NCBI RefSeq assembly: GCF_031326225.1
Contig: NZ_CP133720.1
Coordinates: 2,604,001 to 2,668,000, forward strand
Source: Undibacterium cyanobacteriorum
GTDB lineage: Bacteria > Pseudomonadota > Gammaproteobacteria > Burkholderiales > Burkholderiaceae_D
DNA length: 64,000 bases
Reading direction: 5' to 3'
The notes beneath the pieces were generated by a model. That model was not told the DNA's origin and did no database searches. It was given only the letters and a program-made list of their open reading frames with translations. The stretch's first letter is position 1. Every line of letters begins with the position of its first letter. Of this stretch, positions 43,956-52,498 are shown piece by piece. Made by a program: the position numbers and the translations under genes.

Positions 43956-45092
43956 TTATGCCGACAATAAATTACCAGTGCGGTAGGCATGTTGGCCCGC
44001 CACTTTGGCAATCCTCGCGCCTGCGTGCACATAACGACGAGCGATGCGTGCAAACAGAACGCCGCTCACGCTCGCACGTAAGGGAGTCACCTCCGCTGTG
44101 ATTGGATCGATCAAATCAGCAATCACTTCGCCTGCTTGTATCATAGATCCAAGCGGCTTTGTGAAGGCCACGATGCCAGCATGTGGAGCCACCACGGGTT
44201 CGACGCCTTCCAAGGGTGTCGCGACACACAAAGCTGGAGGCACAACTTGATCGACACCTGTTCGATCTCCCACTCGCGTAATATGCCCTTCATGTTCGAG
44301 GTAGGCGATGATGGCTTCGGCATCGCGCTGCGCATCTTCATGCGTCACATCGGTTTCACCACGTAATTCCACAGTTAAAGATTGGCAAGCCAGAGGAATC
44401 GATTTACTTTGACCGTAATGATCTTGGAGTTCCCACCAGTGACGCGAACAAGAATCATCGAAGGGATCATCACCTGGGAGTTTTGAAATCAACAGCGCGT
44501 GAGCTTGTAAAAAACCTGCGAGAGGAATGCCGCGCTCGGCTAACGGCGCCCCCGTATAAAGATGCATGACCGCTTGATTATCACAATGCAGATCCAACAC
44601 GATGTCAGCATCAATCGCAAGCGATTGTAGAGTCTTCTTCAGTTGTGCAGTCTCATCATAAGCGGGTACTTCGGCGAGAATCTCGGCTGCGGTTCGACGA
44701 ATTAGCTGTTGATTAAAGGCTGGGTCACCATTCAGTTGATCACCAATACGTCGGATTAATTCTGGCGTGAGATGCTGATACCCGCGATTGAAATTAATGC
44801 CGGTCGCTAGATCAAAGCGTCCAAATGCCGTGCCTTGAATATCTTGATTCAAGCCAATTGGATTCGATACAGGCACCAACACGATACTCCCCTCAATGGC
44901 GCCGGCCTCCTCAAGTTCACTGAAACGCTTTCTCAAGTAATGGCTAACAAGCATGCCGGGAATCTCATCAGCATGTAGAGATGCTTGAATATAGGTTTTC
45001 TTACGAGTTTGATTTCGGCCGAAATGCAAGCTCACCAATTGACGCTCACTGCCGGCACTTCGATTTTTCAGAACATGAATTTCACTACGCAT
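43956..45092 (-). CDS. AstE/AspA-family zinc hydrolase, candidate beta-aspartyl-arginine hydrolase
   Basis: 378 residues from ATG 45092, preceded by GAGAG. Zinc ligands fit the succinylglutamate desuccinylase/aspartoacylase fold: H-x2-E in ASLHADE (His40, Glu43) and His169 in VLDLHCD. FNRGY (about 101-105) resembles the substrate-carboxylate Asn-Arg pair of the family, and a lipoyl-like C-terminal beta domain follows (GVEPVVAPHAGIVAF). Known members cleave succinyl or acetyl amides of acidic amino acids. Beta-aspartyl-arginine is chemically an aminosuccinyl-arginine, so this enzyme could cut the dipeptide released by cyanophycinase; that is inference. First gene of the minus-strand pair, divergent from the RpiR regulator. 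Confidence 0.85.
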   Translation of the reverse strand: MRSEIHVLKNRSAGSERQLVSLHFGRNQTRKKTYIQASLHADEIPGMLVSHYLRKRFSELEEAGAIEGSIVLVPVSNPIGLNQDIQGTAFGRFDLATGINFNRGYQHLTPELIRRIGDQLNGDPAFNQQLIRRTAAEILAEVPAYDETAQLKKTLQSLAIDADIVLDLHCDNQAVMHLYTGAPLAERGIPLAGFLQAHALLISKLPGDDPFDDSCSRHWWELQDHYGQSKSIPLACQSLTVELRGETDVTHEDAQRDAEAIIAYLEHEGHITRVGDRTGVDQVVPPALCVATPLEGVEPVVAPHAGIVAFTKPLGSMIQAGEVIADLIDPITAEVTPLRASVSGVLFARIARRYVHAGARIAKVAGQHAYRTGNLLSA

Positions 45093-45333
45093 ATGAAACA
45101 CTCTCACTTTTCGTTTTTAGTAACGCTCCCAATGAGCCGCTGCGATCAAGCGACTCGCGCATGTTTTCTTGAATGACGGCGTAACCTCCGCGCAAACGCA
45201 TAGCAATTGCTGCTGGAATACCACCATTGTGGGCCTACTTGAAAATTCTTTGACACAGTCACCTTACCCTAACGCAGCCAACAAACCAACGCAAGGTAGG
45301 TAGCATCTGAAATTACAACAGGCTTCTCTTTCT

Positions 45334-45369
45334 ATTTGAATTCAGTCCTAAATTTGAATTCAATCCTAA
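45334..45369. repeat. 18-bp tandem direct repeat with palindromic core, candidate operator
   Basis: ATTTGAATTCAGTCCTAA (45334-45351) is followed directly by ATTTGAATTCAATCCTAA (45352-45369), 17 of 18 identical. The second copy contains the perfect palindrome TTGAATTCAA. Repeated palindromes in a divergent region beside an RpiR-type gene are the usual form of that regulator's operator. Confidence 0.55.
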
Positions 45370-45501
45370 TACAGTGTGAACGTCTCAAGTTTTACCAAGT
45401 TCAACGCTCAGAATAGACATTAGATTCATCTCTCTTACAGATCCATACGGTGCACGTATCAGGAAAATCTGCCCCTGATTCAGCTTGTCGGCCATTCTTG
45501 A

Positions 45502-45521
45502 AGCTTGTGACAGCTTGTGAC
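45502..45521. repeat. 10-bp tandem direct repeat
   Basis: AGCTTGTGAC occurs twice head to tail; a further partial copy (CAGCTTGTC) lies about 20 bases earlier at 45481. About 145 bases before the RpiR gene. Confidence 0.45.
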
Positions 45522-45665
45522 AAATTATGAAAAAGTTCATGTCTGATTTTTTACACATTTTAGCGTTATGAAAAAAATCTGACAATAACTATTGAAATTT
45601 ATTTTGTTTCGTTCTAAAGTTCAGTCACAGCAGTTTTTTACATATTTTTTTCAAATTAAAAATCA

Positions 45666-46655
45666 ATGAAAAAAAATACGACATTGGAAACGCAGGCGGC
45701 AAATGCGGCGCAAGATAGCAATAACACCAGCAACTCTCCTGACTTGGTGTTTGCAAAGTCTAGTCTCGGCAACGCCTTGCTCGCTCAATTACAAGAAGGT
45801 TCAGCATCTTATAAACGTATCGCTGATTACCTCTTGCGCAACCAGGTCAAAGTGACTGCACTCGGAATTGAAGACATGGCCGCGCAGTGTGATGTTTCCA
45901 CTGCAACCATCAGCCGCTTCGCACGTGATCTCGGCTTTGCCAACTATGCGGCGCTGAAAAACCAAATTGCAGAAACCGTACAAGCGATTTTCTCTCCCGT
46001 CGAAAAACTACGTAATACCATCGAAGGTAAGAAACCAAGTAGTTCGCCTGCCCAAGCGAGTCTGCAATCAGCGTCGGCCAATATCAATGCAGCGAGCAAT
46101 GGCCTCGAAGAAGATCAAATGCAGCAAGTGGTCAATAAACTGTGCAAGGCGGGCACTGTATACATTATGGGTTTTGGTATTAGCGCCCATATCGCAGGCA
46201 TGCTCGCTTTGCATTTACAACCGTACTGCAACCGCGTGGTCGAGGTGGTGACTTACGGCGGTACCGAGGTTGCGGCCGGTAATTTGGCGAATATCACAGA
46301 CAAAGATGTTTTGGTCGTGATTTCATTTCCGCGATATGCGATTGACGTTATCCGTTTAACGCAATTTGCGCGTCACCATTCAACCTGCATTGTCGCCATC
46401 ACTGATTCAGCAGCCTCCCCCTTGGCTCAATTAGGGGATTATCTTTTATTAGCACCGAGCACCCATGCTGTTTTATCGAGTAGTTCAACCGCTGCGATTG
46501 CAGTGATTGAATCATTAGTGAGCAGCATCATGGTCTCCAATAAGAAAAACGTCGAGAAAGCGATCCGTTTAACGGAAGCGATCTCAGGCTATTTACACAA
46601 TAACGATAACACCTCAAGAACCATGCAACTGGAAAGTCGCAAGCCGAAAAAGTAA
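45666..46655 (+). CDS. RpiR/MurR-family transcriptional regulator
   Basis: 329 residues. A disordered, Asn/Ala-rich N-terminus (about 1-30), then an RpiR helix-turn-helix (DMAAQCDVSTATISRFARDLGF, about 68-90), then a SIS domain (about 150-290, GTVYIMGFGISAHIAG, VLVVISFPRY, LSSSSTAAIAVIESL). SIS domains usually bind phosphosugars, but the setting here suggests a dipeptide or amino-acid signal. Divergent from the permease/hydrolase pair and directly upstream of the TonB-dependent receptor, so it is placed to control both sides. Confidence 0.9.
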   Translation: MKKNTTLETQAANAAQDSNNTSNSPDLVFAKSSLGNALLAQLQEGSASYKRIADYLLRNQVKVTALGIEDMAAQCDVSTATISRFARDLGFANYAALKNQIAETVQAIFSPVEKLRNTIEGKKPSSSPAQASLQSASANINAASNGLEEDQMQQVVNKLCKAGTVYIMGFGISAHIAGMLALHLQPYCNRVVEVVTYGGTEVAAGNLANITDKDVLVVISFPRYAIDVIRLTQFARHHSTCIVAITDSAASPLAQLGDYLLLAPSTHAVLSSSSTAAIAVIESLVSSIMVSNKKNVEKAIRLTEAISGYLHNNDNTSRTMQLESRKPKK

Positions 46656-46693
46656 GTCTCTAGCGCCACCCAATATCTCTGATTTATCGCAAC

Positions 46694-46713
46694 AAGCACT
46701 GCCAACAGTGCTT
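46694..46713. promoter_or_regulatory. inverted repeat between the regulator and TonB receptor genes
   Basis: AAGCACTG-CCAA-CAGTGCTT, perfect 8-bp arms. Only a distant T-run (after about 10 bases) follows, so it may be a weak terminator of the regulator gene or an operator for the receptor. Confidence 0.4.
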
Positions 46714-46771
46714 GAGGGGATCTCTTTTTCGCAAAATTTTTGCAGCATTATTTAAACAGAGGAGTTAAGAA

Positions 46772-49471
46772 ATGAGTCAACAGCAAAAGGCATCCCAAGG
46801 CTTTCCTTTGGTGCCGAAGAAAATAACCGCAGCCACGTGGTCGGCACTGAGCGTCATGGCGATGTTCAGCTTGAGTGATAGTGTCTACGCGCAAGAGAAA
46901 GCGGCAGAACCTAGCGTCCAAAAAATCGAAATTACCGGTTCTTCGATTAAGCGCATCAATGCTGAAACTGCCTTGCCAGTGCAAGTGATTAACCGCGTTG
47001 AAATCGCCAAGACAGGTGCGACCACAGCTGAGCAATTGCTCACAACTCTGAGTGCCAACACCGGTTACACGCAAGAGTCCGCCAGTATCAGCGACAAGCC
47101 TGGCTCAAGTGGTTTATCGGGTGCGAACTTGCGCGGCTTGGGTGTTTCTTCAACACTGGTTTTGTTGAACGGCCGCCGTCTCGCTGCCTTTGCATTTGGT
47201 GGTGAAGGTACCGATTTGAACTCGATTCCTTTGTCCGCTATCGAGCGCGTTGAAGTTTTGAAAGACGGCGCTTCAGCGGTCTATGGTGCGGATGCGGTCG
47301 GTGGTGTCATCAACTTCATTACACGCAAAGATTTCACAGGTTTCGAAGCAAGTGTTGGTGGCATGCGTACCAAAGAAGGTGGCGGTGGTGATCGCACAGT
47401 CAGTCTCTTAGCGGGTTTCGGCGATTTGAACAAAGATAGCTACAACTTCTTCGCCAGCGTACAGCATAAAAAGAATGATCAACTCCGCACCGCGCAACGC
47501 GACTTCGCAGTCAGCGCATGGCGTCCATTGGAAGCACGCGGCTATCCAGATAACTTCACTTCCGCTAACACCTTCCCTGCTGGCATGTACTCTGTCTCTG
47601 GCAAGAAATACTTGGGTAACCCAAGTGCTCCAGACTGCGCGCCACCAGCCAGTATCAATATCAGCGGTGCCTGCCGTTTCGATTATCAAGCCGCAGCCGA
47701 TATTTATCCTGAATCAGCAAAAACAAACTTGATCAGCCGCGCCACTTTTGCATTGGACGCAGATCACACCATCTTTGCAGAATTCACGGCCTCAAAGAAT
47801 GATGCTAAATATCGCCTCTCGCCAACTGGGGTCAATGGCAATACAGGCACCAGCAGCAGTGCGTGGACTTATCCAGCTGGTGGTCCTTTCTACCCAGCTT
47901 ACTACGTCAATTCAGCTGGTGTGAAAGTCGCGACTGACGGCAAGGCATTTAACGTTCGTATGCGTCTGGTTCCTGGTGGCGCTCGCACCAACGGCCAAGA
48001 ATCCGATCAAACTCGCCTCCTGCTCGGTAGCGAAGGTACGATCGCGGGTTGGGATTACAACACGGCCTTTGCGCGTTCCGTTTCGGAAAACACTCAAACT
48101 TTGACGAATGGTTACTATGATCGCGCCAAACTCTTGGCTGCATTCAGAACTGGCAAGATCAATCCATTCGGCGAACAAACTGCCGAAGGTCAAGCTTTAC
48201 TGGATTCAGCCGAGCGCAACATCGATGGCCGTAAAGGTAAATCGACAAGTGACGTCTTCGATGCGCGTTTCACTCGCGAAATCGCACAAACTGATGCTGG
48301 CCCAATCGGCATGGCAACCGGTATCGAATTCCGCCGCGAAAAATTGGAAGACAATTCGTCTGACGAAATCTTGGCTGGTACGATTTATTCAACTTCTAAA
48401 TCGCGCCGCGTCAGCGAAACACGGGATGTCAAAGCGATTTTCACTGAATTCGAAGTGCCATTGACAAAAGAACTCAGCGCGCAAGCCGCACTGCGTCATG
48501 ACTCCTATGGCGGCAACATCGGCAGCTCGACCAATCCAAAATTGGCACTGCGCTATCAACCAAACAAAGACATCTTGTTCCGCGCGTCGTTTGGTACTGG
48601 CTTCCGCGCGCCGACCATGAAAGACCTGGATCCATCGAGCGTTGAAACTTCCACTGGTGGCTTGTACTTCGATACGATTGGCTGCGCCAAGTACAACTCT
48701 CAATGTTACAGCGATCAGATCCCAACAACAGAATCTGGTAACCCGAACTTGAAGCCAGAAAAATCCAAACAGTTCTCGTTTGGTATGGTGTGGGAACCAG
48801 TCCCATCGTTCTCTGCAACGATCGACTACTGGAGTGTTCGCAAGACAGACGTCATCAAATTCGCACCTGAAACTTTGATCGATACAGATCCTGCTTATGT
48901 CGAAAAATCGATCACACGTGACAGCGATGGCTATATCTTGAATTGGGCCTTAACAGCACAAAACCAAGGTAAAGAAACTAAGAGCGGGATCGACATCAAT
49001 CTTGCCTATCGTCTGAAATTGGAAGGCGCAGGCAAGCTCACAACACGTTTGTCTGGCACTTTAATGACGAAGAGCGAACAACAATTTGCTGAAGGTTCGA
49101 AAGTGTTCGACAACCTCGGCAAATGGGGCTTTGAGTATGTCACTCCAAGATGGCGTCATCGCTTGAGCGCAGATTGGGATGTTGGTTCATGGGGCTTCAC
49201 GTTGGCGAATAGCTTCCAATTACATCACGAAGATCAACAGCTTGATCCAAACGGCAAGCGCCCGACGGTGGCATCTTATAGCCTGTGGGATTTGCAAACC
49301 GCCTATTACGGCTTTAAAGATATCAAGATCAGTGGTGGCATCATGAATTTGGCCAATACCAAACCACCATTCTCGAACCAAACTTTGACTTACTTTGCAG
49401 GCTTCGATTCGACTTATGTAGATCCACGCGGTCGTTCTTTCTACATTCGTTTGAACTACGCCTTCAAGTAA
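46772..49471 (+). CDS. TonB-dependent receptor, candidate importer of cyanophycin-derived peptides
   Basis: 899 residues. Long signal sequence ending near SVYAQ (residue 40); TonB-box-like QKIEITGS at about 50; plug domain (about 65-180, LRGLGVSSTLVLLNGRRLA, DGASAVYGADAVGGVINFITRK); barrel ending in GRSFYIRLNYAFK. It belongs to the large group of receptors for peptides or carbohydrates common in Xanthomonas and Caulobacter relatives. SD AGAGGAG precedes the ATG. It lies between the RpiR regulator and the exported cyanophycinase, which suggests its ligand is a cyanophycin product; sequence alone does not prove this. Confidence 0.88.
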   Translation: MSQQQKASQGFPLVPKKITAATWSALSVMAMFSLSDSVYAQEKAAEPSVQKIEITGSSIKRINAETALPVQVINRVEIAKTGATTAEQLLTTLSANTGYTQESASISDKPGSSGLSGANLRGLGVSSTLVLLNGRRLAAFAFGGEGTDLNSIPLSAIERVEVLKDGASAVYGADAVGGVINFITRKDFTGFEASVGGMRTKEGGGGDRTVSLLAGFGDLNKDSYNFFASVQHKKNDQLRTAQRDFAVSAWRPLEARGYPDNFTSANTFPAGMYSVSGKKYLGNPSAPDCAPPASINISGACRFDYQAAADIYPESAKTNLISRATFALDADHTIFAEFTASKNDAKYRLSPTGVNGNTGTSSSAWTYPAGGPFYPAYYVNSAGVKVATDGKAFNVRMRLVPGGARTNGQESDQTRLLLGSEGTIAGWDYNTAFARSVSENTQTLTNGYYDRAKLLAAFRTGKINPFGEQTAEGQALLDSAERNIDGRKGKSTSDVFDARFTREIAQTDAGPIGMATGIEFRREKLEDNSSDEILAGTIYSTSKSRRVSETRDVKAIFTEFEVPLTKELSAQAALRHDSYGGNIGSSTNPKLALRYQPNKDILFRASFGTGFRAPTMKDLDPSSVETSTGGLYFDTIGCAKYNSQCYSDQIPTTESGNPNLKPEKSKQFSFGMVWEPVPSFSATIDYWSVRKTDVIKFAPETLIDTDPAYVEKSITRDSDGYILNWALTAQNQGKETKSGIDINLAYRLKLEGAGKLTTRLSGTLMTKSEQQFAEGSKVFDNLGKWGFEYVTPRWRHRLSADWDVGSWGFTLANSFQLHHEDQQLDPNGKRPTVASYSLWDLQTAYYGFKDIKISGGIMNLANTKPPFSNQTLTYFAGFDSTYVDPRGRSFYIRLNYAFK

Positions 49472-49620
49472 TCTGAGGTTCGATATCAGTAATTTGTTTT
49501 ACCTTGTAAGTAGTAATTTGTAGTAAGCCGGTCGTCTGGGTTTGGTGTCACTATCCTCCAGTTCCACACTCAGACGATTCGGTAGTATCGTTTTCTTGTG
49601 CGGTATTTCTCCCGCATTTA

Positions 49621-49647
49621 GGGTAGCATCACTGCTACCCTTTTTTT
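49621..49647 (+). terminator. terminator of the TonB-dependent receptor gene
   Basis: GGGTAGC (49621-49627), ATCACT loop, GCTACCC (49634-49640), then seven Ts. It separates the receptor from the cyanophycinase, which therefore needs its own promoter or read-through. Confidence 0.9.
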
Positions 49648-49684
49648 CGTTAAAACCAATTGAAAGATTCGGGATAGAAGTGAC

Positions 49685-51100
49685 ATGATGAATCAGCTTT
49701 ACACTCTCGTTCGCAATTGCACCGTGAATTTATTTGGCGAAATCCAACCGATCATGTCGCCATCTTCTATCACATCTTCGCGAACTAACATCCACATTCT
49801 CGGACCTAGCATGACACTTGCCAAACTCATACTTCTGGGATTTCTGCTTTCATTCGCGAATGCAAAAGCCAGCGCCCAATCTGTGAACTCCCCGACTGAG
49901 GTTAAAGGCAAACTGCTCATCATTGGTGGTGCACTGCGCTACGACAATCAACAGGTATGGCAGCGTTTGATCCAAGAGGCCGGTGGCACCACGGCACAGT
50001 TCGCAGTGATTCCAACCGCATCCGGCAATCCAAACAAAGCGGCACAGCTTGTGGTCGACAATATCAAAGCCTACGGTGCCAATGCCTATGTCGTTCCACT
50101 CTCTGAAAAACTGCTCGATGAGACTGGAAAATCACAAACACAACGGCTTACACGGTCAACGGAATGGGTCGAAAAAATCAAGAATGCACAAGGCATTTAT
50201 TTCACCGGCGGCGATCAAAATCGCATTACCCGCGTACTCTACGATGCCGATGGGAAGGCCACGCCCTTGCTCGAAGCGATCTGGGACATGTATCGACGCG
50301 GAGGCATTATCGCAGGCACCAGCGCTGGCGCAGCGATCATGAGTGAAACCATGTTTGCCAATGCTGGCTCTGTACTAAAAACATTGCAGCAAGGTGCACA
50401 TCGAGGAAAAGAATTTGATCGGGGTCTTGGTTTCATCGGGCCAGGAATTTTGGTTGACCAGCACCTCATCATCCGCGGTCGTTTTGCGCGGATGCTGCCC
50501 GTCATGCAAGCAACATCGATTCCTCTTGGTCTCGGCATCGACGAAAACACGGCCATGTTGATTCAACAGCAGCGTGAGATGGAAGTCATCGGTTACAAGG
50601 GTGCGATTGTGTTGGAAATGCATCCCGCGAACGCACCAGGAAAATCGATCCCGTTCGCCGCGCATGACATTCGCATTCACTATCTCACCCATGGAGACAA
50701 ACTCGATTTACGTTCCAAACAGATCACGCCCAGTAGCGACAAAGAGCGCTTGGTCGAAGCGCAATCAGAGGAAGCCGACCAACTCATGAGCACCACCAGC
50801 AATATTTTGGCGAATACCGCCGTGGTCGAACTAATGAGCCAGCTGATCGAAAGTCCTGCACAGGAAATGGTCGGCCTCGCTTTCGATGCCAGCAATTCCC
50901 CTAATTCCAAGCCAAAAGCCTCGGTTGGCTTCAAGTTTACATTTAGCAAGACGCCAGAAAGTCGCGCCTATTTTTCAAGCAAGACGGGCATGGAAGCCTA
51001 TACCATCCAAGGTCTGAGACTGGATGTCACGCCGATACAAATGCCAAACCCGCTTTACACTGAGGAAGCAACCCAAGAGAGCATTAAGAACAAACATTAA
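49685..51100 (+). CDS. cphE: exported cyanophycinase (CphE/CphB family, peptidase S51)
   Basis: 471 residues from 49685. A signal peptide (MTLAKLILLGFLLSFANAKASAQ) begins only at residue 43, so ATG 49811 is a likely real start and would give 429 residues. The catalytic core is GKLLIIGGALRYDN, FTGGDQNRI and the nucleophile Ser in GTSAGAAIMSE (Ser213, or Ser171 from the later start). Cyanophycinases cut cyanophycin into beta-Asp-Arg dipeptides; a signal peptide means external polymer is attacked, as in CphE enzymes, not the cell's own granules. The C-terminal 150 residues are less conserved. It follows the TonB receptor on the same strand. Confidence 0.92.
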   Translation: MMNQLYTLVRNCTVNLFGEIQPIMSPSSITSSRTNIHILGPSMTLAKLILLGFLLSFANAKASAQSVNSPTEVKGKLLIIGGALRYDNQQVWQRLIQEAGGTTAQFAVIPTASGNPNKAAQLVVDNIKAYGANAYVVPLSEKLLDETGKSQTQRLTRSTEWVEKIKNAQGIYFTGGDQNRITRVLYDADGKATPLLEAIWDMYRRGGIIAGTSAGAAIMSETMFANAGSVLKTLQQGAHRGKEFDRGLGFIGPGILVDQHLIIRGRFARMLPVMQATSIPLGLGIDENTAMLIQQQREMEVIGYKGAIVLEMHPANAPGKSIPFAAHDIRIHYLTHGDKLDLRSKQITPSSDKERLVEAQSEEADQLMSTTSNILANTAVVELMSQLIESPAQEMVGLAFDASNSPNSKPKASVGFKFTFSKTPESRAYFSSKTGMEAYTIQGLRLDVTPIQMPNPLYTEEATQESIKNKH

Positions 51101-51268
51101 GAACAAACATCAAGGACAAAAAAAGAGCGAACTTAAATCGGTGCGCTTTAGACAAGGAACCTATCGACAACGATTTTGGTAACCCAACTCTAAATCGCAC
51201 AAACCCGCTTATCAGTCTCGGCGTTTTGTCGTAAGCTTTCGCCATCCAACAAAAACAAAGGAGAGGAC

Positions 51269-51742
51269 ATGAGCGATTCTTTACCTTCAGCTGCTGCACC
51301 GCAAAAGCAAGAGATGCGCGAAGTAATAAGACTCTTAAGCCACTATGCCGAGAGCCACCGAAATCCCACCAACGAAAAAATTCATTTTGTGTGCGTGCCG
51401 GTGATTGTGTGGACCGTGCTAGGCTTAGTATGGTCAATCCACCCATGGGCGGCCTACGCGGGTGCTGCGCTTGCCCTGATTTACTACGTCACCTTATCGA
51501 TTCCATTTGCCTTCGGGATGACAGTGATGGCTAGTATCATGCTGCTGATCTTGCAAAATATTCCCCAAGCCTATGTACTACCAACGGCCGGCGCTGTTTT
51601 CGTCATCGCTTGGATAGGTCAATTTATCGGCCACAAAATCGAAGGCAAGAAACCGTCTTTCTTTGAAGATGTTCGCTATCTCTTGATTGGTCCTTTATTC
51701 GTCCTCAGCTTTTTGTATCGCCGTCTAAACATTCGGTATTAA
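51269..51742 (+). CDS. Mpo1-like (DUF962) membrane protein
   Basis: 157 residues. Family marks: HYAESHRNPTNEKIHFVCVP near the N-terminus, four hydrophobic helices, and GHKIEGKKPSFFEDVRYLLIGP. In yeast Mpo1 is an iron-dependent dioxygenase acting on 2-hydroxy fatty acids; the His residues that would bind iron appear to be kept. Bacterial function is untested as far as I know. SD AAAGGAGAGG before the ATG. Stand-alone gene with a terminator. Confidence 0.88.
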   Translation: MSDSLPSAAAPQKQEMREVIRLLSHYAESHRNPTNEKIHFVCVPVIVWTVLGLVWSIHPWAAYAGAALALIYYVTLSIPFAFGMTVMASIMLLILQNIPQAYVLPTAGAVFVIAWIGQFIGHKIEGKKPSFFEDVRYLLIGPLFVLSFLYRRLNIRY

Positions 51743-51807
51743 GCTATTGAGATTGAGGCGAACGAAGATTCTCGATTCGACGAGTCTCACAGCAAGCAAT
51801 CAAAAGC

Positions 51808-51837
51808 AAAAAGCCGCAGTTGACGCTGCGGCTTTTT
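51808..51837. terminator. bidirectional terminator
   Basis: AAAAAGCCGCAG (51808-51819), 6-base loop, CTGCGGCTTTTT (51826-51837). Lies between the convergent Mpo1-like and TonB-C genes. Confidence 0.92.
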
Positions 51838-51919
51838 CGTTTCTTGACTGAGCTGTCAGAGCACTAATGAGGTTTCGCAATTCTGATTCCCTCATTGATG
51901 CGCCCTCTTTTCATTCAGA

Positions 51920-52255
51920 TTAAGAAAGGCTCCAAATGTGTTCCAATTTTGCCCAAGCCTGTTGTGGCTTGCCGTCTTTCATCCCTGGCTTAAATTTGCA
52001 AGAGGAATAAATTTTAACTGCTGCTTTATCTAGAGTTTTGGAACCGCTGGTTTGATCCACTTTCGAATCAACTACGCTGCCATCTGGCCCCACCAAAACC
52101 GACAACATCACTGTACCTGTTTCTTCATTCATCAACGCGGATTTTGGATAGACCGCTTTTTCGCAAGTTTGTTTTTCAACGACTGGTGCAACCTCTGCAG
52201 CATTCACAACACCGAATACACTCACGAGACTCAAAGCTAAAATTACGTTTTTCAT
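51920..52255 (-). CDS. periplasmic TonB C-terminal-domain protein
   Basis: 111 residues from ATG 52255; an upstream frame to 52372 has no sensible N-terminus. Signal peptide MKNVILALSLVSVFGVVNAA, then a TonB-C-like domain: YPKSALMNEETGTVMLSVLVGPDGSVVDSKV, SGSKTLDKAAVKIYSSCKFKPG. It lacks the membrane anchor and proline-rich spacer of a true TonB, so it is not a complete energy transducer. Two cysteines (in KQTCEKAV and SSCKFKP) may form a disulfide. Role unknown. Confidence 0.8.
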   Translation of the reverse strand: MKNVILALSLVSVFGVVNAAEVAPVVEKQTCEKAVYPKSALMNEETGTVMLSVLVGPDGSVVDSKVDQTSGSKTLDKAAVKIYSSCKFKPGMKDGKPQQAWAKLEHIWSLS

Positions 52256-52417
52256 ATCACAATCACGGAAAGAGTTGAACAAATGCCCACTGGAAACTAT
52301 TTCCACATGGAAAGGCAACATTGTAAGCAAACTTTTTCCACATGGCAACTGCTTTGCCCATTTTCTTAGCAAAAATCTTGGCCTATCGAGTTGATATGGT
52401 CGTTTGAATAATAAAAA

Positions 52418-52446
52418 AGCCAGAAGCTCAAAAAGAACTTCCGGCT
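52418..52446 (-). terminator. terminator of the collagenase-like gene
   Basis: AGCC-A-GAAG and CTTC-C-GGCT arms with an A-run on the left, so the minus strand ends in Ts. It lies 53 bases after the stop. Confidence 0.65.
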
Positions 52447-52498
52447 ATGAAATTCAACCCCGTTGGGAGACCGCGGGTTGAACCAGGTTCACCCCGAC

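Larger units (their letters stand above)
45093..45665. other. divergent control region of the cyanophycin-use locus
   Basis: 573 bases between divergent starts, AT-rich, with two tandem repeats (45334-45369 and 45502-45521) and no supportable gene. It should carry promoters for both directions. The two T-rich tracts TTTTTTACACATTTT and TTTTTTACATATTTT near the regulator start are also similar to each other. Confidence 0.55.

Noticed and set aside
45334..45521. Possible CRISPR array
   Set aside because: The repeats are two-copy tandem units without spacers, and no cas genes are present.
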